Shown here piece after piece: positions 16,951 through 26,127 of a stretch of DNA of 64,000 bases. Origin of the DNA: JAWXCE01 sp034440495 (lineage in GTDB: Bacteria; Pseudomonadota; Alphaproteobacteria; Rhizobiales; Rhodomicrobiaceae); NCBI GenBank assembly GCA_034440495.1, contig JAWXCE010000062.1, forward strand, positions 33,008 to 97,007. Direction: 5' to 3'. The stretch's first letter is position 1, and each line of letters opens with the position of its first letter. Under the pieces are notes generated by a model. The model saw only the letters and a list, made by a program, of their open reading frames with translations, had not been told where the DNA came from and searched no databases. The translations under genes were made by a program, and so were the position numbers.

Positions 16951-17772
16951 TCAAGGCTCCAGCACGGCGTGACGATCATCTAATTTGTAGCTCGCCCCAA
17001 TCCTGATGGTGTCGAACTCCAGGTCTGTGTGATGGGAAACCTTTAGGTCAACGCCGCCTAAACCAAATGTTTTGGATGCATCGTTGTCGCCAAGATCAAT
17101 ATGCGCATATTCAATGCGAATGATGAAATTTTTCGACATGGCATGCTCTATGCCTACGCCCGCAGTCCAGCCAACAGCTGTGTCACTTTCTTCTACGAGC
17201 GGGAGCTTGAACCCTAAAGCTTCAAGGCTGAGATCATTGTTGACTTCGCCGTAAGCAAGACCGCCAACGACGTAGAACAATGTCTTATCCACGGCGTAGC
17301 CCAGTCTTGCGACAACAGTGCCATAATAATCCAGGTCGCTTTCACACTTGAAAAGTGCGAGGAAACCGCATGATGTCGAGCTATCGAATTCAGCGCCTGA
17401 AATCGTTGCTTCTAAACCGTAGACCATATGACCGCGCTGAAGATTATAGCCGATGTGAAGACCATAAACGCCACCATTTAGATCGGAGTCTTCGCTAACC
17501 AGCGGTATGGACAAACCGTTTCCACCATCTCTGCGAGCTAGCACTTCTACCTCTTCTAGCTTGCCGCCCTTAGAGATTTCCAAATCGGAGTTATTTTCAG
17601 TTGTCCCTGAGCCGAAGCCGACCGATCCACCGATATAAAAGCCTGTCCAGGAAAAAGAAGCGGCTGGCACCGCGTCTTTATAAGATGCATTACTATACAT
17701 ACCGTCGGCTTGAGCAATAGAAACCCCGCCGACAAAAGCCGCAAGAGCGGCTGCCGTTCTTAAAATGCGCAT
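16951..17772 (-). CDS. Outer-membrane beta-barrel protein (Omp31/Omp25-like)
   Basis: About 273 residues with a signal peptide (1-23, ending SIAQA). Then comes the FSWTGFYIGGSVGFG motif that opens many alphaproteobacterial 8-stranded porin-like barrels, alternating-strand segments such as GYNLQRGHMVYGLEATISGA, and the terminal IRIGASYKL. The insertion at about 55-90 is charged, probably a surface loop. I set the start at 17772, with GGGGGA at a proper distance; the frame extends 10 codons further upstream. The final residues (DDRHAVLEP) run past the usual terminal aromatic of such barrels. Confidence 0.85.
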   Translation of the reverse strand: MRILRTAAALAAFVGGVSIAQADGMYSNASYKDAVPAASFSWTGFYIGGSVGFGSGTTENNSDLEISKGGKLEEVEVLARRDGGNGLSIPLVSEDSDLNGGVYGLHIGYNLQRGHMVYGLEATISGAEFDSSTSCGFLALFKCESDLDYYGTVVARLGYAVDKTLFYVVGGLAYGEVNNDLSLEALGFKLPLVEESDTAVGWTAGVGIEHAMSKNFIIRIEYAHIDLGDNDASKTFGLGGVDLKVSHHTDLEFDTIRIGASYKLDDRHAVLEP

Positions 17773-18031
17773 TGTAAAATCCCCCGTTTTACCCCAATAC
17801 ACAAGAGACGCAACGCAATACGGAAAAGTCTTTTTGGGTGCGGTTTAGCCCGCAAGTGGAGATTTAATGCGATTCGCATTTTCGGCTTATTTAAAACGCA
17901 TTTTAACTAAATTTGACACAAATGTGATGTATTTTTGAGACATTTTATACTGTTTTTGGCTGTACGTTTGGTTGTCCCAACCTTGAGTGTGTGTAGGTAG
18001 GCTTCTTGCGAGATTATCAACCGCGTGCAAT
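17773..18031. other. AT-rich intergenic region
   Basis: The region upstream of the beta-barrel gene at 16951-17772, which must carry its promoter. It is clearly richer in A+T than the genes around it. I see no further gene. Confidence 0.45.
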
Positions 18032-18062
18032 AAAAAAGCCGGGTGCAGATCCCGGCTTTTTC
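18032..18062. terminator. Bidirectional rho-independent terminator
   Basis: The stem AAGCCGGG/CCCGGCTT is flanked by A6 on the left and TTTTT on the right. It ends transcription of the minus-strand gene at 18087 and could act in the other direction too. Confidence 0.85.
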
Positions 18063-18086
18063 CAGAAAAGAAGAGAAGACCAAAGA

Positions 18087-18710
18087 TTATTTTAGAGCTT
18101 CTTCATGACGGTTCATATGAAACGTCAGGCGGGCGCGTACTGTGAAGAAATCCACTTCGTCATCGCCGATAACGTTTTCATCCGCTTCGAGAGCATAGTA
18201 CAAGCCTTCGAGACCGACACTGACGTTTTCACGCAGCTTCTTCTCAAAGCCCACGCCACCCACAAAGCCGTCAACTTCAGTAACGTCATCTTCGCCAAAG
18301 GCATAGCCAGCCGTTGCGTAGATCAGAGCGCTTTGATACGTGAAGCCCAAGCGAGCGCGGACGCTTGCGAGATAGTCGATGTCGTCAGCAAAATTCACGT
18401 CTGCTTCGATACCATAAACGATATTGCCAGCCTGACGGTTGTAGCCGACATGCACGCCGCCGATGAAAATAGTGTCATCGCTGTCATCGCTGTCATCCCT
18501 GTCATCGCTGTCATCGCCGCCGTTATTATCGTCTTCGTCAAAGAAAGCAGCGCCAGCGTTGCCGCCGATGTAGAAGCCAGCCCATGTTGCAACTGGTGCA
18601 AGAATTGGCTCGTCTTTGTAAGATCCGCGGCCCAGGTCTGCAGCGGACGCTACGGCGCCCATGCTCAACAGAGCTGCGAAAGCCGCAAGTGTAAGTTTCA
18701 TAATGCGCAT
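18087..18710 (-). CDS. Outer-membrane beta-barrel protein with Asp-rich loop
   Basis: About 207 residues: a signal peptide (ending VASA), a WAGFYIGGNAGAAF opening like the neighbouring barrel, strands such as GYNRQAGNIVYGIEADVNF and VRARLGFTYQSALIYATAGYAFG, and a terminal VRARLTFHM. Residues about 64-82 are an extreme Asp/Ser run encoded by 9-base tandem repeats, probably a surface loop able to bind cations. I prefer the start at 18710, which has AGGAA seven bases upstream. It is a paralogue of the gene at 16951 (same motifs, low overall identity). Confidence 0.87.
   Translation of the reverse strand: MRIMKLTLAAFAALLSMGAVASAADLGRGSYKDEPILAPVATWAGFYIGGNAGAAFFDEDDNNGGDDSDDRDDSDDSDDTIFIGGVHVGYNRQAGNIVYGIEADVNFADDIDYLASVRARLGFTYQSALIYATAGYAFGEDDVTEVDGFVGGVGFEKKLRENVSVGLEGLYYALEADENVIGDDEVDFFTVRARLTFHMNRHEEALK
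18474..18518 (-). repeat. Five 9-base tandem repeats within the beta-barrel gene
   Basis: Five consecutive copies of GTCATCGCT (plus-strand reading; one copy has GTCATCCCT and the last GTCATCGCC). On the minus strand they encode the SDD/RDD tripeptide repeat of a predicted surface loop. Confidence 0.9.
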
Positions 18711-18954
18711 TAGAAAGTTCCTGTTTGATGAAATTCTGAGCAAGACGCCATCACTCTATCTACCCAGCGCCACACGCTGCGTAAATAACACCCACCCTTA
18801 CCTTCGAAGCAAGCGCAACAAGCGTATTTATGGATAAGGGTTGTACAGCGCGGCAAATTCATCACAATTTTTGACGAAAAAGCGATAAAACTAGCATGGA
18901 TTACATCGCTTTAGTGGCGCAATCGCACAATGCGTCTCAAACAAGGCAAATCAT
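18711..18954. other. Intergenic region upstream of the Asp-rich barrel
   Basis: About 245 AT-rich bases without a convincing coding frame. It should hold the promoter of the barrel gene at 18087-18710. Confidence 0.4.
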
Positions 18955-18993
18955 AACAAAAATGGCCGAATGAGTTTCCTCATTCAGCCATTT
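18955..18993 (-). terminator. Rho-independent terminator of lon
   Basis: A long inverted repeat (AATGGC.GAATGAG / CTCATTC.GCCATT, loop TTTC) lies 22 bases beyond the lon stop. On the minus strand it is followed by a T-rich run. Confidence 0.8.
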
Positions 18994-19014
18994 CGGAACT
19001 GATTGATTCAGATA

Positions 19015-21435
19015 CTAATGAGCAGTGATTCCCGGCTTTGCCGCATCCTCAACCACAGCAGCCGCCGCTGCAACAGCCACCTCATCCCAGTGAATGGCTT
19101 CTGGCACCCGCGCCAGTGCGATGGCCAGAACATCGTCCATGCGCGCCACGGGTATAATTTCCAGCCCGTTCTTTACATTGCTAGGGATGTCTGCCAGATC
19201 CTTCACGTTTTCCTCAGGAATGATAACCCGCTTGATGCCGCCACGCAGCGCCGCCAACAGTTTCTCCTTAAGGCCGCCTATTGGCAGGACACGGCCCCTT
19301 AACGTGATCTCCCCGGTCATCGCAACATCGCGGCGGACTGGAATGCCTGTCAGCACCGAAATGATCGCAGTGACCATGGCAACGCCAGCAGATGGCCCAT
19401 CCTTAGGCGTTGCGCCTTCCGGCACGTGGACATGGATGTCCTTGCGATCGAACATCGGCGGTTCAATGCCGAAGATCGCCGCTCTGCTACGGACATAAGA
19501 CGCCGCCGCCGAGATAGATTCCTTCATCACATCGCGCAGGTTGCCAGTGACCGTCATCTTGCCTTTACCGGGCATCATCAGACCCTCGATCGTCAGCAGC
19601 TCGCCGCCCGCTTCCGTCCAGGCGAGGCCAGTGACGACGCCAACCTGATCCTCAAGCTCGACCTCACCAAAGCGATGCTTCATCACTCCAAGGTAGTCTT
19701 TGACTTTTTCTTCGGTCACGCGAACCGAGGTTGCTGCGCCGCTTTCGATATCCTTAACCGCTTTCCGGGCAAGTTTGGCGACTTCACGCTCAAGGCTGCG
19801 CACGCCCGCCTCGCGGGTGTAGCGGCGGATAACCGTCATCATCGCGTCATCATCGACGCCGAACTCGGCAGCCACAAGGCCATGTGCCTCCATCTGCGAT
19901 GGAATAAGGTGGCGCTTGGCTATTTCAAGCTTTTCGTCCTCGGTATAGCCAGCAAGACGGATGATTTCCATCCGGTCCATGAGTGCCGGCGGGATATCAA
20001 GCGTATTGGCGGTGGTGACGAACATCACGTTCGACAGATCGTAATCGACCTCAAGGTAGTGATCGCTAAACTCGTGATTTTGCTCGGGATCGAGCACCTC
20101 CAGTAGAGCCGAGCCAGGATCGCCGCGGAAATCCGAACCCATTTTGTCGATCTCGTCGAGAAGGAAGAGCGGGTTGGTTTTCTTGGCCTTTTTCATGGAC
20201 TGGATCACCTTGCCCGGCATGGAGCCGATGTAGGTGCGCCGGTGTCCGCGAATTTCGGCCTCATCGCGAACGCCGCCCAGCGACATGCGCACAAACTCAC
20301 GTCCCGTCGCTTTCGCGATGGACTTGCCGAGCGAAGTTTTTCCTACGCCGGGTGGGCCAACGAGGCACAAAATCGGGCCTTTAAGCATATTCGTGCGCTT
20401 CTGAACCGCGAGATATTCGAGTATGCGGTCTTTGACTTTCTCGAGCCCGTAGTGATCCTCGTCGAGAATGGCCTGCGCTTCATCGAGGTCTTTCTTGACC
20501 TTACCTTTCACGCCCCACGGAATCGACAAAATCCAGTCGAGATAGTTGCGAACAACCGTCGCCTCGGCCGACATTGGGCTCATCTGGCGAAGTTTTTTCA
20601 GTTCGGCAAGCGCCTTATCTTTAGCTTCCTTCGAAAGCTTCACATTCTCGATTTTGTCTTCAAATTCGGAAATGTCGTCGCGCTCATCATTGTCACCGAG
20701 TTCCTTCTGAATGGCCTTCATCTGCTCATTCAGATAATACTCGCGCTGGGTCTTCTCCATCTGGCGCTTGACGCGGCTGCGGATTTTCTTCTCCACTTGC
20801 AGCACGGAGATCTCACTCTCCATGAGCATGTAAACTTTCTCCAGGCGCTCGGAGATCGTCGTGGTTTCGAGCACGTCCTGCTTTTCAGCAATCTTGACGG
20901 CAAGGTGTGAGGCGATAGTGTCCGCCAGCTTGGAATAGTCGGTGATCTGGCTAATCGTGCCGAGAACTTCGGACGAAATTTTCTTGTTGAGCTTCACGTA
21001 GCTTTCGAATTGCGACACGGTGGAACGCGCAAGGGCCTCGATTTCCTCCGAGGTGCCGTCGGTCTCTGCTACGCGACTGACCTCGGCCTCGAAGTAATGA
21101 TCGTTCTCAGTGTAGCTGCGGATGTTTGCGCGGCGAGTGCCCTCGACGAGCACCTTAACAGTGCCATCGGGTAATTTTAGAAGCTGAAGCACCGACGCAA
21201 GAGTGCCCATTGGGTAAATAGCGTCAGTGTCAGGGTCGTCGTCGCCAGCGTTTTTCTGGGCGGCAAGCAGAATTAGCTTGTCGGTGCGCATAACTTCTTC
21301 CAGCGCGTTGATGGACTTTTCGCGTCCGACAAAAAGCGGAACGATCATGTATGGAAAGACGACGATATCGCGCAGTGGCAGAACCGGATAGGTTTGCAAA
21401 TCGGATGCGGATTTGGGATTTGTGTCTTGTGGCAT
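19015..21435 (-). CDS. lon: ATP-dependent endopeptidase La
   Basis: The Lon protease, 806 residues, a cytoplasmic hexamer that unfolds and degrades damaged and regulatory proteins. It has the N-terminal LON domain beginning YPVLPLRDIVVFPYM, the AAA+ Walker A GPPGVGKTSLGKS and Walker B PLFLLDEIDK, sensor segments (VMFVTTANTLDIP), and the C-terminal protease with catalytic Ser in KDGPSAGVAM and Lys in GGLKEKLLAAL. I start at the ATG at 21435, which has GGAG nearby; the upstream extension is not homologous. The Ala-rich C-terminal tail is typical of alphaproteobacterial Lon. Confidence 0.97.
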   Translation of the reverse strand: MPQDTNPKSASDLQTYPVLPLRDIVVFPYMIVPLFVGREKSINALEEVMRTDKLILLAAQKNAGDDDPDTDAIYPMGTLASVLQLLKLPDGTVKVLVEGTRRANIRSYTENDHYFEAEVSRVAETDGTSEEIEALARSTVSQFESYVKLNKKISSEVLGTISQITDYSKLADTIASHLAVKIAEKQDVLETTTISERLEKVYMLMESEISVLQVEKKIRSRVKRQMEKTQREYYLNEQMKAIQKELGDNDERDDISEFEDKIENVKLSKEAKDKALAELKKLRQMSPMSAEATVVRNYLDWILSIPWGVKGKVKKDLDEAQAILDEDHYGLEKVKDRILEYLAVQKRTNMLKGPILCLVGPPGVGKTSLGKSIAKATGREFVRMSLGGVRDEAEIRGHRRTYIGSMPGKVIQSMKKAKKTNPLFLLDEIDKMGSDFRGDPGSALLEVLDPEQNHEFSDHYLEVDYDLSNVMFVTTANTLDIPPALMDRMEIIRLAGYTEDEKLEIAKRHLIPSQMEAHGLVAAEFGVDDDAMMTVIRRYTREAGVRSLEREVAKLARKAVKDIESGAATSVRVTEEKVKDYLGVMKHRFGEVELEDQVGVVTGLAWTEAGGELLTIEGLMMPGKGKMTVTGNLRDVMKESISAAASYVRSRAAIFGIEPPMFDRKDIHVHVPEGATPKDGPSAGVAMVTAIISVLTGIPVRRDVAMTGEITLRGRVLPIGGLKEKLLAALRGGIKRVIIPEENVKDLADIPSNVKNGLEIIPVARMDDVLAIALARVPEAIHWDEVAVAAAAAVVEDAAKPGITAH

Positions 21436-21495
21436 GTCAGTCTCCGTCCGATGGGACTGCAGTGGGGACAGACCACAGTGCATCGGTATGATAGG

Positions 21496-21518
21496 AAAAC
21501 CCCGGAGCGAGACCGGGG
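21496..21518 (-). terminator. Terminator-like hairpin between clpX and lon
   Basis: The stem CCCCGG/CCGGGG is followed on the minus strand by TTTT. It lies about 60 bases upstream of the lon start and about 220 bases after clpX, so it could end clpX transcription or attenuate read-through into lon. Confidence 0.5.
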
Positions 21519-21740
21519 GCGGCACCCGCCCCAGTAAGTGGCGTAAGATGTTGGAAGATATAAGCCAAGTTGTTGGAGTAAGAACTGATTGCATTCGTAT
21601 AATGCAATCCGTCGTACATAGAGAGCGGAAAAGGTATCGTCAAGTAGCCGAGCCTGGACAACTTAAACGGATTTTTTTCGGTGGATAATCCATGTCTAAA
21701 ATTTTCAAAGCATTTTGCTGGTGGGCTTATCATTACTTAC

Positions 21741-23006
21741 TCAAGCGCTTGATCCGACCTCTGCTGCACGTTCGGAATAAATGCGCAAAGGTTTGGCTTT
21801 TCCCTCCACCACTTCCGGACTGATAACCACTTCCTCGACACCCTTCATGCCAGGCAGCTCGAACATGCTGTCCAGAAGGATTGTCTCCATGATGGAGCGC
21901 AGGCCGCGAGCGCCAGTTTTACGATCTATTGCTTTGCGTGAAATCCCTCGTAACGCTTCGGTTGAAACGGTGAGCCGCACATCCTCCATTTCGAACAATC
22001 TTTGATACTGCTTAAGCAGCGCATTTTTTGGCTCTGTCAGAATACGAACTAGAGCTTCCTGGTCGAGGTCTTCTAGTGTCGCAAGCACTGGCAGCCGACC
22101 GATAAACTCGGGAATAAGCCCAAAGCGCAGCAGGTCTTCCGGCTCGACATGGCGAAGTACCTCACCCGTACGGCGATCCTCGTCCGCCGTCACCTTGGCG
22201 CCGAAACCAATGGCGGTGGACTTACCGCGCCGCGTAATTATCTTCTCCAAGCCCGAAAAAGCGCCGCCACAAATGAACAGAATGTTTGTCGTATCGACCT
22301 GCAAAAATTCTTGCTGCGGATGCTTGCGCCCACCTTGGGGCGGCACGCTGGCCACGGTGCCTTCCATGATCTTTAACAGCGCTTGCTGCACACCTTCACC
22401 CGATACGTCGCGCGTAATCGACGGGTTGTCGGATTTACGGCTGATCTTGTCCACTTCGTCGATATAGACAATGCCGCGCTGAGCCCGTTCTACGTTATAA
22501 TCAGCCGCCTGAAGCAGTTTGAGAATGATGTTCTCTACGTCCTCGCCCACATAGCCCGCTTCAGTCAGCGTCGTCGCGTCGGCCATGGTAAATGGCACAT
22601 CAAGAATCCGGGCCAGCGTTTGGGCGAGCAGCGTTTTGCCGCATCCGGTCGGGCCAATCAGAAGGATGTTAGACTTCGCTAGTTCGACATCGTTGTTCTT
22701 ATTAGCGTGACTTATCCGCTTGTAATGGTTGTGGACAGCGACAGACAACACCCTTTTGGCGTGAAACTGGTCAATGACATAATCGTCAAGCACCGCACAG
22801 ATTTCAGCAGGCGTTGGCACGCCGTCGCGAGATTTTACATAGGAGTTTTTGTTCTCCTCGCGAATGATATCCATGCACAGTTCCACGCATTCATCGCAAA
22901 TGAACACCGTTGGGCCGGCGATAAGCTTACGCACCTCATGCTGGCTCTTCCCGCAGAAAGAACAATACAGCGTGTTCTTGGTTTCGTTTCCCGATGCTTT
23001 GCTCAT
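21741..23006 (-). CDS. clpX: ClpXP protease ATP-binding subunit
   Basis: The 421-residue AAA+ unfoldase that delivers substrates to ClpP. The N-terminal zinc-binding domain has Cys15, Cys18, Cys37 and Cys40. Walker A is GPTGCGKTLLAQTLA, Walker B is GIVYIDEVDKI, and the ClpP-binding tripeptide IGF lies in the KSTAIGFGAKV segment. The start is the ATG at 23006 with AGGA upstream. It follows clpP by about 110 bases on the same strand, the usual order. Confidence 0.97.
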   Translation of the reverse strand: MSKASGNETKNTLYCSFCGKSQHEVRKLIAGPTVFICDECVELCMDIIREENKNSYVKSRDGVPTPAEICAVLDDYVIDQFHAKRVLSVAVHNHYKRISHANKNNDVELAKSNILLIGPTGCGKTLLAQTLARILDVPFTMADATTLTEAGYVGEDVENIILKLLQAADYNVERAQRGIVYIDEVDKISRKSDNPSITRDVSGEGVQQALLKIMEGTVASVPPQGGRKHPQQEFLQVDTTNILFICGGAFSGLEKIITRRGKSTAIGFGAKVTADEDRRTGEVLRHVEPEDLLRFGLIPEFIGRLPVLATLEDLDQEALVRILTEPKNALLKQYQRLFEMEDVRLTVSTEALRGISRKAIDRKTGARGLRSIMETILLDSMFELPGMKGVEEVVISPEVVEGKAKPLRIYSERAAEVGSSA

Positions 23007-23116
23007 CAAATGTCCTGACTAAAATCGGCTAACAGCCGTCCTCCTGCATTAGGTCTCTAGACAACCATTGTTCAAGGTTGAAGGCCACGAGTCAACCATC
23101 ACATCCAATGCTGATT

Positions 23117-23740
23117 TCACGCTTCGCCTGGTTCACGCTTGGTAATCACCTTGTCGATCAAGCCGAATGTTTTTGCCGCATCCGCCGTCATGAAGGTGTC
23201 GCGCTCAAGAACGTCGATTACCGATTGCATGGTTTGGCCCGTGTGTTTCACATAGATTTTATTCAGGCGTTCACGTACCGCCAGAATCTCCTTTGCATGC
23301 CGTTCGATGTCGCTCGCTTGCCCCTGAAATCCGCCCGACGGCTGGTGCACCATGATCCGCGCGTTTGGCAAAGCATATCTCATGCCAGGTTCGCCAGCAG
23401 CTAGAAGCAGGGAACCCATCGAGGCTGCCTGACCGATGCACAATGTGGAAACCGGAGGGCGAATAAATTGCATGGTGTCATAAATCGCCATGCCAGACGT
23501 GACAACGCCGCCAGGCGAGTTAATGTACATCGAGATTTCTTTTGTGGGGCTTTCCGATTCGAGGAACAGAAGCTGTGCAGTGATAACGGCGGCCATGTGA
23601 TCTTCGACGCCGCCAGTAATGAAAATTACGCGCTCTTTCAGCAGCCGCGAATAAATATCGTAAGCGCGTTCGCCGCGGTTGGTTTGCTCGACAACCATAG
23701 GAACAAGTGTCGAAACGACATAATCAGCGTGGTCGCGCAT
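23117..23740 (-). CDS. clpP: ATP-dependent Clp protease proteolytic subunit
   Basis: A 207-residue serine peptidase that forms the tetradecameric barrel. The catalytic triad is visible: Ser107 (GQAASMGS), His132 (MVHQPSGG) and Asp181 (ERDTFM). The oligomerisation and substrate motif YINSPGG is also present. I set the start at 23740 (MRDHADYV), which has CAGGAG six bases upstream; a longer frame extends to 23773. Confidence 0.97.
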   Translation of the reverse strand: MRDHADYVVSTLVPMVVEQTNRGERAYDIYSRLLKERVIFITGGVEDHMAAVITAQLLFLESESPTKEISMYINSPGGVVTSGMAIYDTMQFIRPPVSTLCIGQAASMGSLLLAAGEPGMRYALPNARIMVHQPSGGFQGQASDIERHAKEILAVRERLNKIYVKHTGQTMQSVIDVLERDTFMTADAAKTFGLIDKVITKREPGEA

Positions 23741-23973
23741 AGAAGGCTCCTGAATTCGGCGGCCTAACGCCACCAGATGATAAGTCTATTTGATTCTGAT
23801 TAACCAAAAGTTCCAGAGAAGATTACAAACCTACAAAGCGACGCCGTAAAACGTCAGAACTAGTGTAAGTATGGCATGGGCTTGCAACCATAATCCATGA
23901 CAAATTTGTAACCTGTTGAATGACCGCAAAAGCTCGTTCGCGACCTTTAAATTTTTAGCGACCCGCGTTCACT

Positions 23974-25365
23974 TTAATGCGCATGGTCGTGATCATGGCC
24001 GCAATCCGGGCCGCATTCATGATCGTGCTCATGCGCGGCGGCGAGCAGGTCGGCGGAGGTTACTTTCTTCTCGCTCACCTGAGCCAGCTCCAGGATGAAG
24101 CTGACAACTTTTTCTTCATAAACGGGCGCGCGCAGCTCCGCGACGGCGTTGGCGTTTTTTTTATAGTACTCAACGACCTGGCTTTCCTGCCCTGGGTATT
24201 GGCGAGCGCGCTCGATAATTGCGCGCTTGATGTCATCATCGCCTATCTTGATCTCATTGCGCTGGCCGATCTCGGACAGAAGCAAACCAAGGCGCACCCG
24301 GCGCTCGGCCATCCCCTGGTATTCGGCCCGTGTGGTCTCCTCCGTGGAGTCTTCGTCTTCAAAGGTTTTGCCACTGCGCTGCATCTGCTGCTCGATGTCG
24401 GCCCAGATCGCTTTGAATTCGCCTTCTACCAGCGATGGCGGCAGCTCGAATTTATGCGTGTCGTCGAGAGCATCCAGCAGCGACTTCTTAAGCTTTGTCT
24501 TGGAAACGGTTTCGTATTCCCGCGCAATACGGTCTTTGATAGCGGAGTCGAGCTTGTCCATGGAATCGAGGCCTAGCGACTTGGCAAACTCGTCGTTAGC
24601 CTCCGGTTTCACCGGTCGCGCCACTTCCTTCACCGTCACCTTAAATTCCGCCAGCTTACCAGCCAGATGCGCGGCGCCATAGTCTTCCGGGAATGTGACC
24701 GATATCATCGTATCATCGCCAGCTTTAGCGCCCATGAGGCCGTCCTCAAAGCCGGGGATAAAACGGCCGCGGCCGAGAATAACAGGCGCGTCTTCGGCCG
24801 CGCCGCCCTCGAACGACTCGCCGTCGATGCTGCCTGCGAAGTCGATTGTAACGCGGTCGCCAGTCTCGGCGCCGCCGTCTTTCGCCTCATAGCCAGTGTT
24901 AGCCTCACGGATTTCATCGAGGCTTTTGGTCACTTCCTCGTCCGTCGGCTCGGCGACAAGCTTTTCCAGCTTGATCGACTTCAAATCCTTGAGGTCAATT
25001 TTTGGCAGCACCTCGAACGACATCACGTATTCAAGATCGGCGTTGCCCGCCATCACCTGCTCTACAGTGCCCTCATCCTCCGGCAGCTTGATATCCGGCG
25101 CGGATGCTGGCTTCTCGTCGCGACCCTTGAGCGCCTGCTCAGTCGTCTCATTCACAGCCTGCTGGACAACTTCCGCCATTACGGAGCGGCCATAAGCCTT
25201 TCGGATGTGCGCAATCGGCGCCTTGCCGGGGCGGAAGCCTTTAAGGTGAGCCTTGTTCTGGATTTCGCCCAGTTTGGCCGCCACGCGCTCGGCCAATTCG
25301 CCCGCGCCGATAACAACCTTCAACTCGCGCTTCAGGCCCTCGGAGTTCATTTCTGTAACTTGCAT
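23974..25365 (-). CDS. tig: Trigger factor with His/Cys-rich C-terminal tail
   Basis: The ribosome-associated chaperone and peptidyl-prolyl isomerase, 463 residues. The N-terminal ribosome-binding domain has GFRPGKAPI, the FKBP-type PPIase domain has GDRVTIDFAGSIDGESFEGG, and a long helical C-domain follows. After residue about 440 the protein ends in a metal-binding tail (EHDHECGPDCGHDHDHAH), recalling the tails of SlyD-type proteins and suggesting nickel, zinc or copper binding (inference). The start at 25365 is chosen because MQVTEMNSEGLKREL is the family N-terminus. It lies upstream of clpP-clpX-lon. Confidence 0.96.
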   Translation of the reverse strand: MQVTEMNSEGLKRELKVVIGAGELAERVAAKLGEIQNKAHLKGFRPGKAPIAHIRKAYGRSVMAEVVQQAVNETTEQALKGRDEKPASAPDIKLPEDEGTVEQVMAGNADLEYVMSFEVLPKIDLKDLKSIKLEKLVAEPTDEEVTKSLDEIREANTGYEAKDGGAETGDRVTIDFAGSIDGESFEGGAAEDAPVILGRGRFIPGFEDGLMGAKAGDDTMISVTFPEDYGAAHLAGKLAEFKVTVKEVARPVKPEANDEFAKSLGLDSMDKLDSAIKDRIAREYETVSKTKLKKSLLDALDDTHKFELPPSLVEGEFKAIWADIEQQMQRSGKTFEDEDSTEETTRAEYQGMAERRVRLGLLLSEIGQRNEIKIGDDDIKRAIIERARQYPGQESQVVEYYKKNANAVAELRAPVYEEKVVSFILELAQVSEKKVTSADLLAAAHEHDHECGPDCGHDHDHAH

Positions 25366-25586
25366 TGGTTGTTCACTTTGTAAGCGTATGATTGACAAAA
25401 TTTTTGGGTTAATCGTCTGGGTAAAGCAGAAACACGACCGACGCAACGGTGTCGCGCGTTTTCGCTCTGATGGAGCCGGAATCGTTACGGACGAGTAAAC
25501 TTAGTTATAGCTGAAATGGAAAAAAGAAAGGACTTAGCAGGCTGGCAGGTAGCAAAAAATTTCCTGCCAGTTCCTATCCTACGCGT

Positions 25587-26092
25587 CTAGTCCGGTCTTT
25601 TAGCTTGCAGAGATTCACCGGTAACAAACAGTGATATCGCTAAAAGCGCCATGTCCTTGGCGAGAAACTGACCGATTTCCGCCGAAAGAGCGGGAAAACC
25701 GCCTGCTGGCTGCGCACCCACGCCTGGCGTCGTGAAAAGAAATGAAAGCGTAGCCAGATACGTGATAATAGACATAACGCCCCCGACGGACGATAAACGG
25801 GGAGATACTATTCTGCTCAAAAGCAGCAAACCTGTCGCAACCTCATAAACGCCTAAAATATTGCTTACGCCCTGAATCCAAAAAGCGGATAAAGCCATGA
25901 AGTTACAGGGCTATTTTGTGCAGACACAAGTATCGCCTGGGCCTCGTATGCGGTGAATTTCATTCCTCCAACCCAAAGGAATATACCCGCAAGCGACACA
26001 TACAAAGCCGCAAGGCCGACCGTCGTGAGTGTCGAGCCCTGGTTACTGTAGCAAGAGACCAAGCGTTTGCTGTAAGGGTTTGCATTAGTCAT
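25587..26092 (-). pseudogene. YkgB/DUF417-like membrane protein, one frameshift
   Basis: The frame from 26092 gives a first helix and FLWVGGMKFTAYEAQAILV, NSPVTSWLYPLFG, then ends. Adding one base in the A5 run (25880-25884; T5 on the coding strand) yields PLFWIQGVSNILGVYEVATG and continues to a stop at 25587. The fused protein of about 168 residues has the four-helix layout and the GxKFTxYEA and NILGVYEIATG-like motifs of the YkgB/DUF417 group (related to DoxX). Function is poorly known; some members respond to hypochlorite or other oxidants. The lesion is in a homopolymer, so the gene may be intact in the organism. Confidence 0.78.
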
Positions 26093-26127
26093 TGTAAAAC
26101 TCCGTTTCTTCTTAATATTTACGCAAC

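Noticed and set aside
21436..21740. Heat-shock (sigma-32) promoter upstream of lon
   Set aside because: Several CTTG-like boxes exist, but none has a matching -10 at proper spacing that I would trust.
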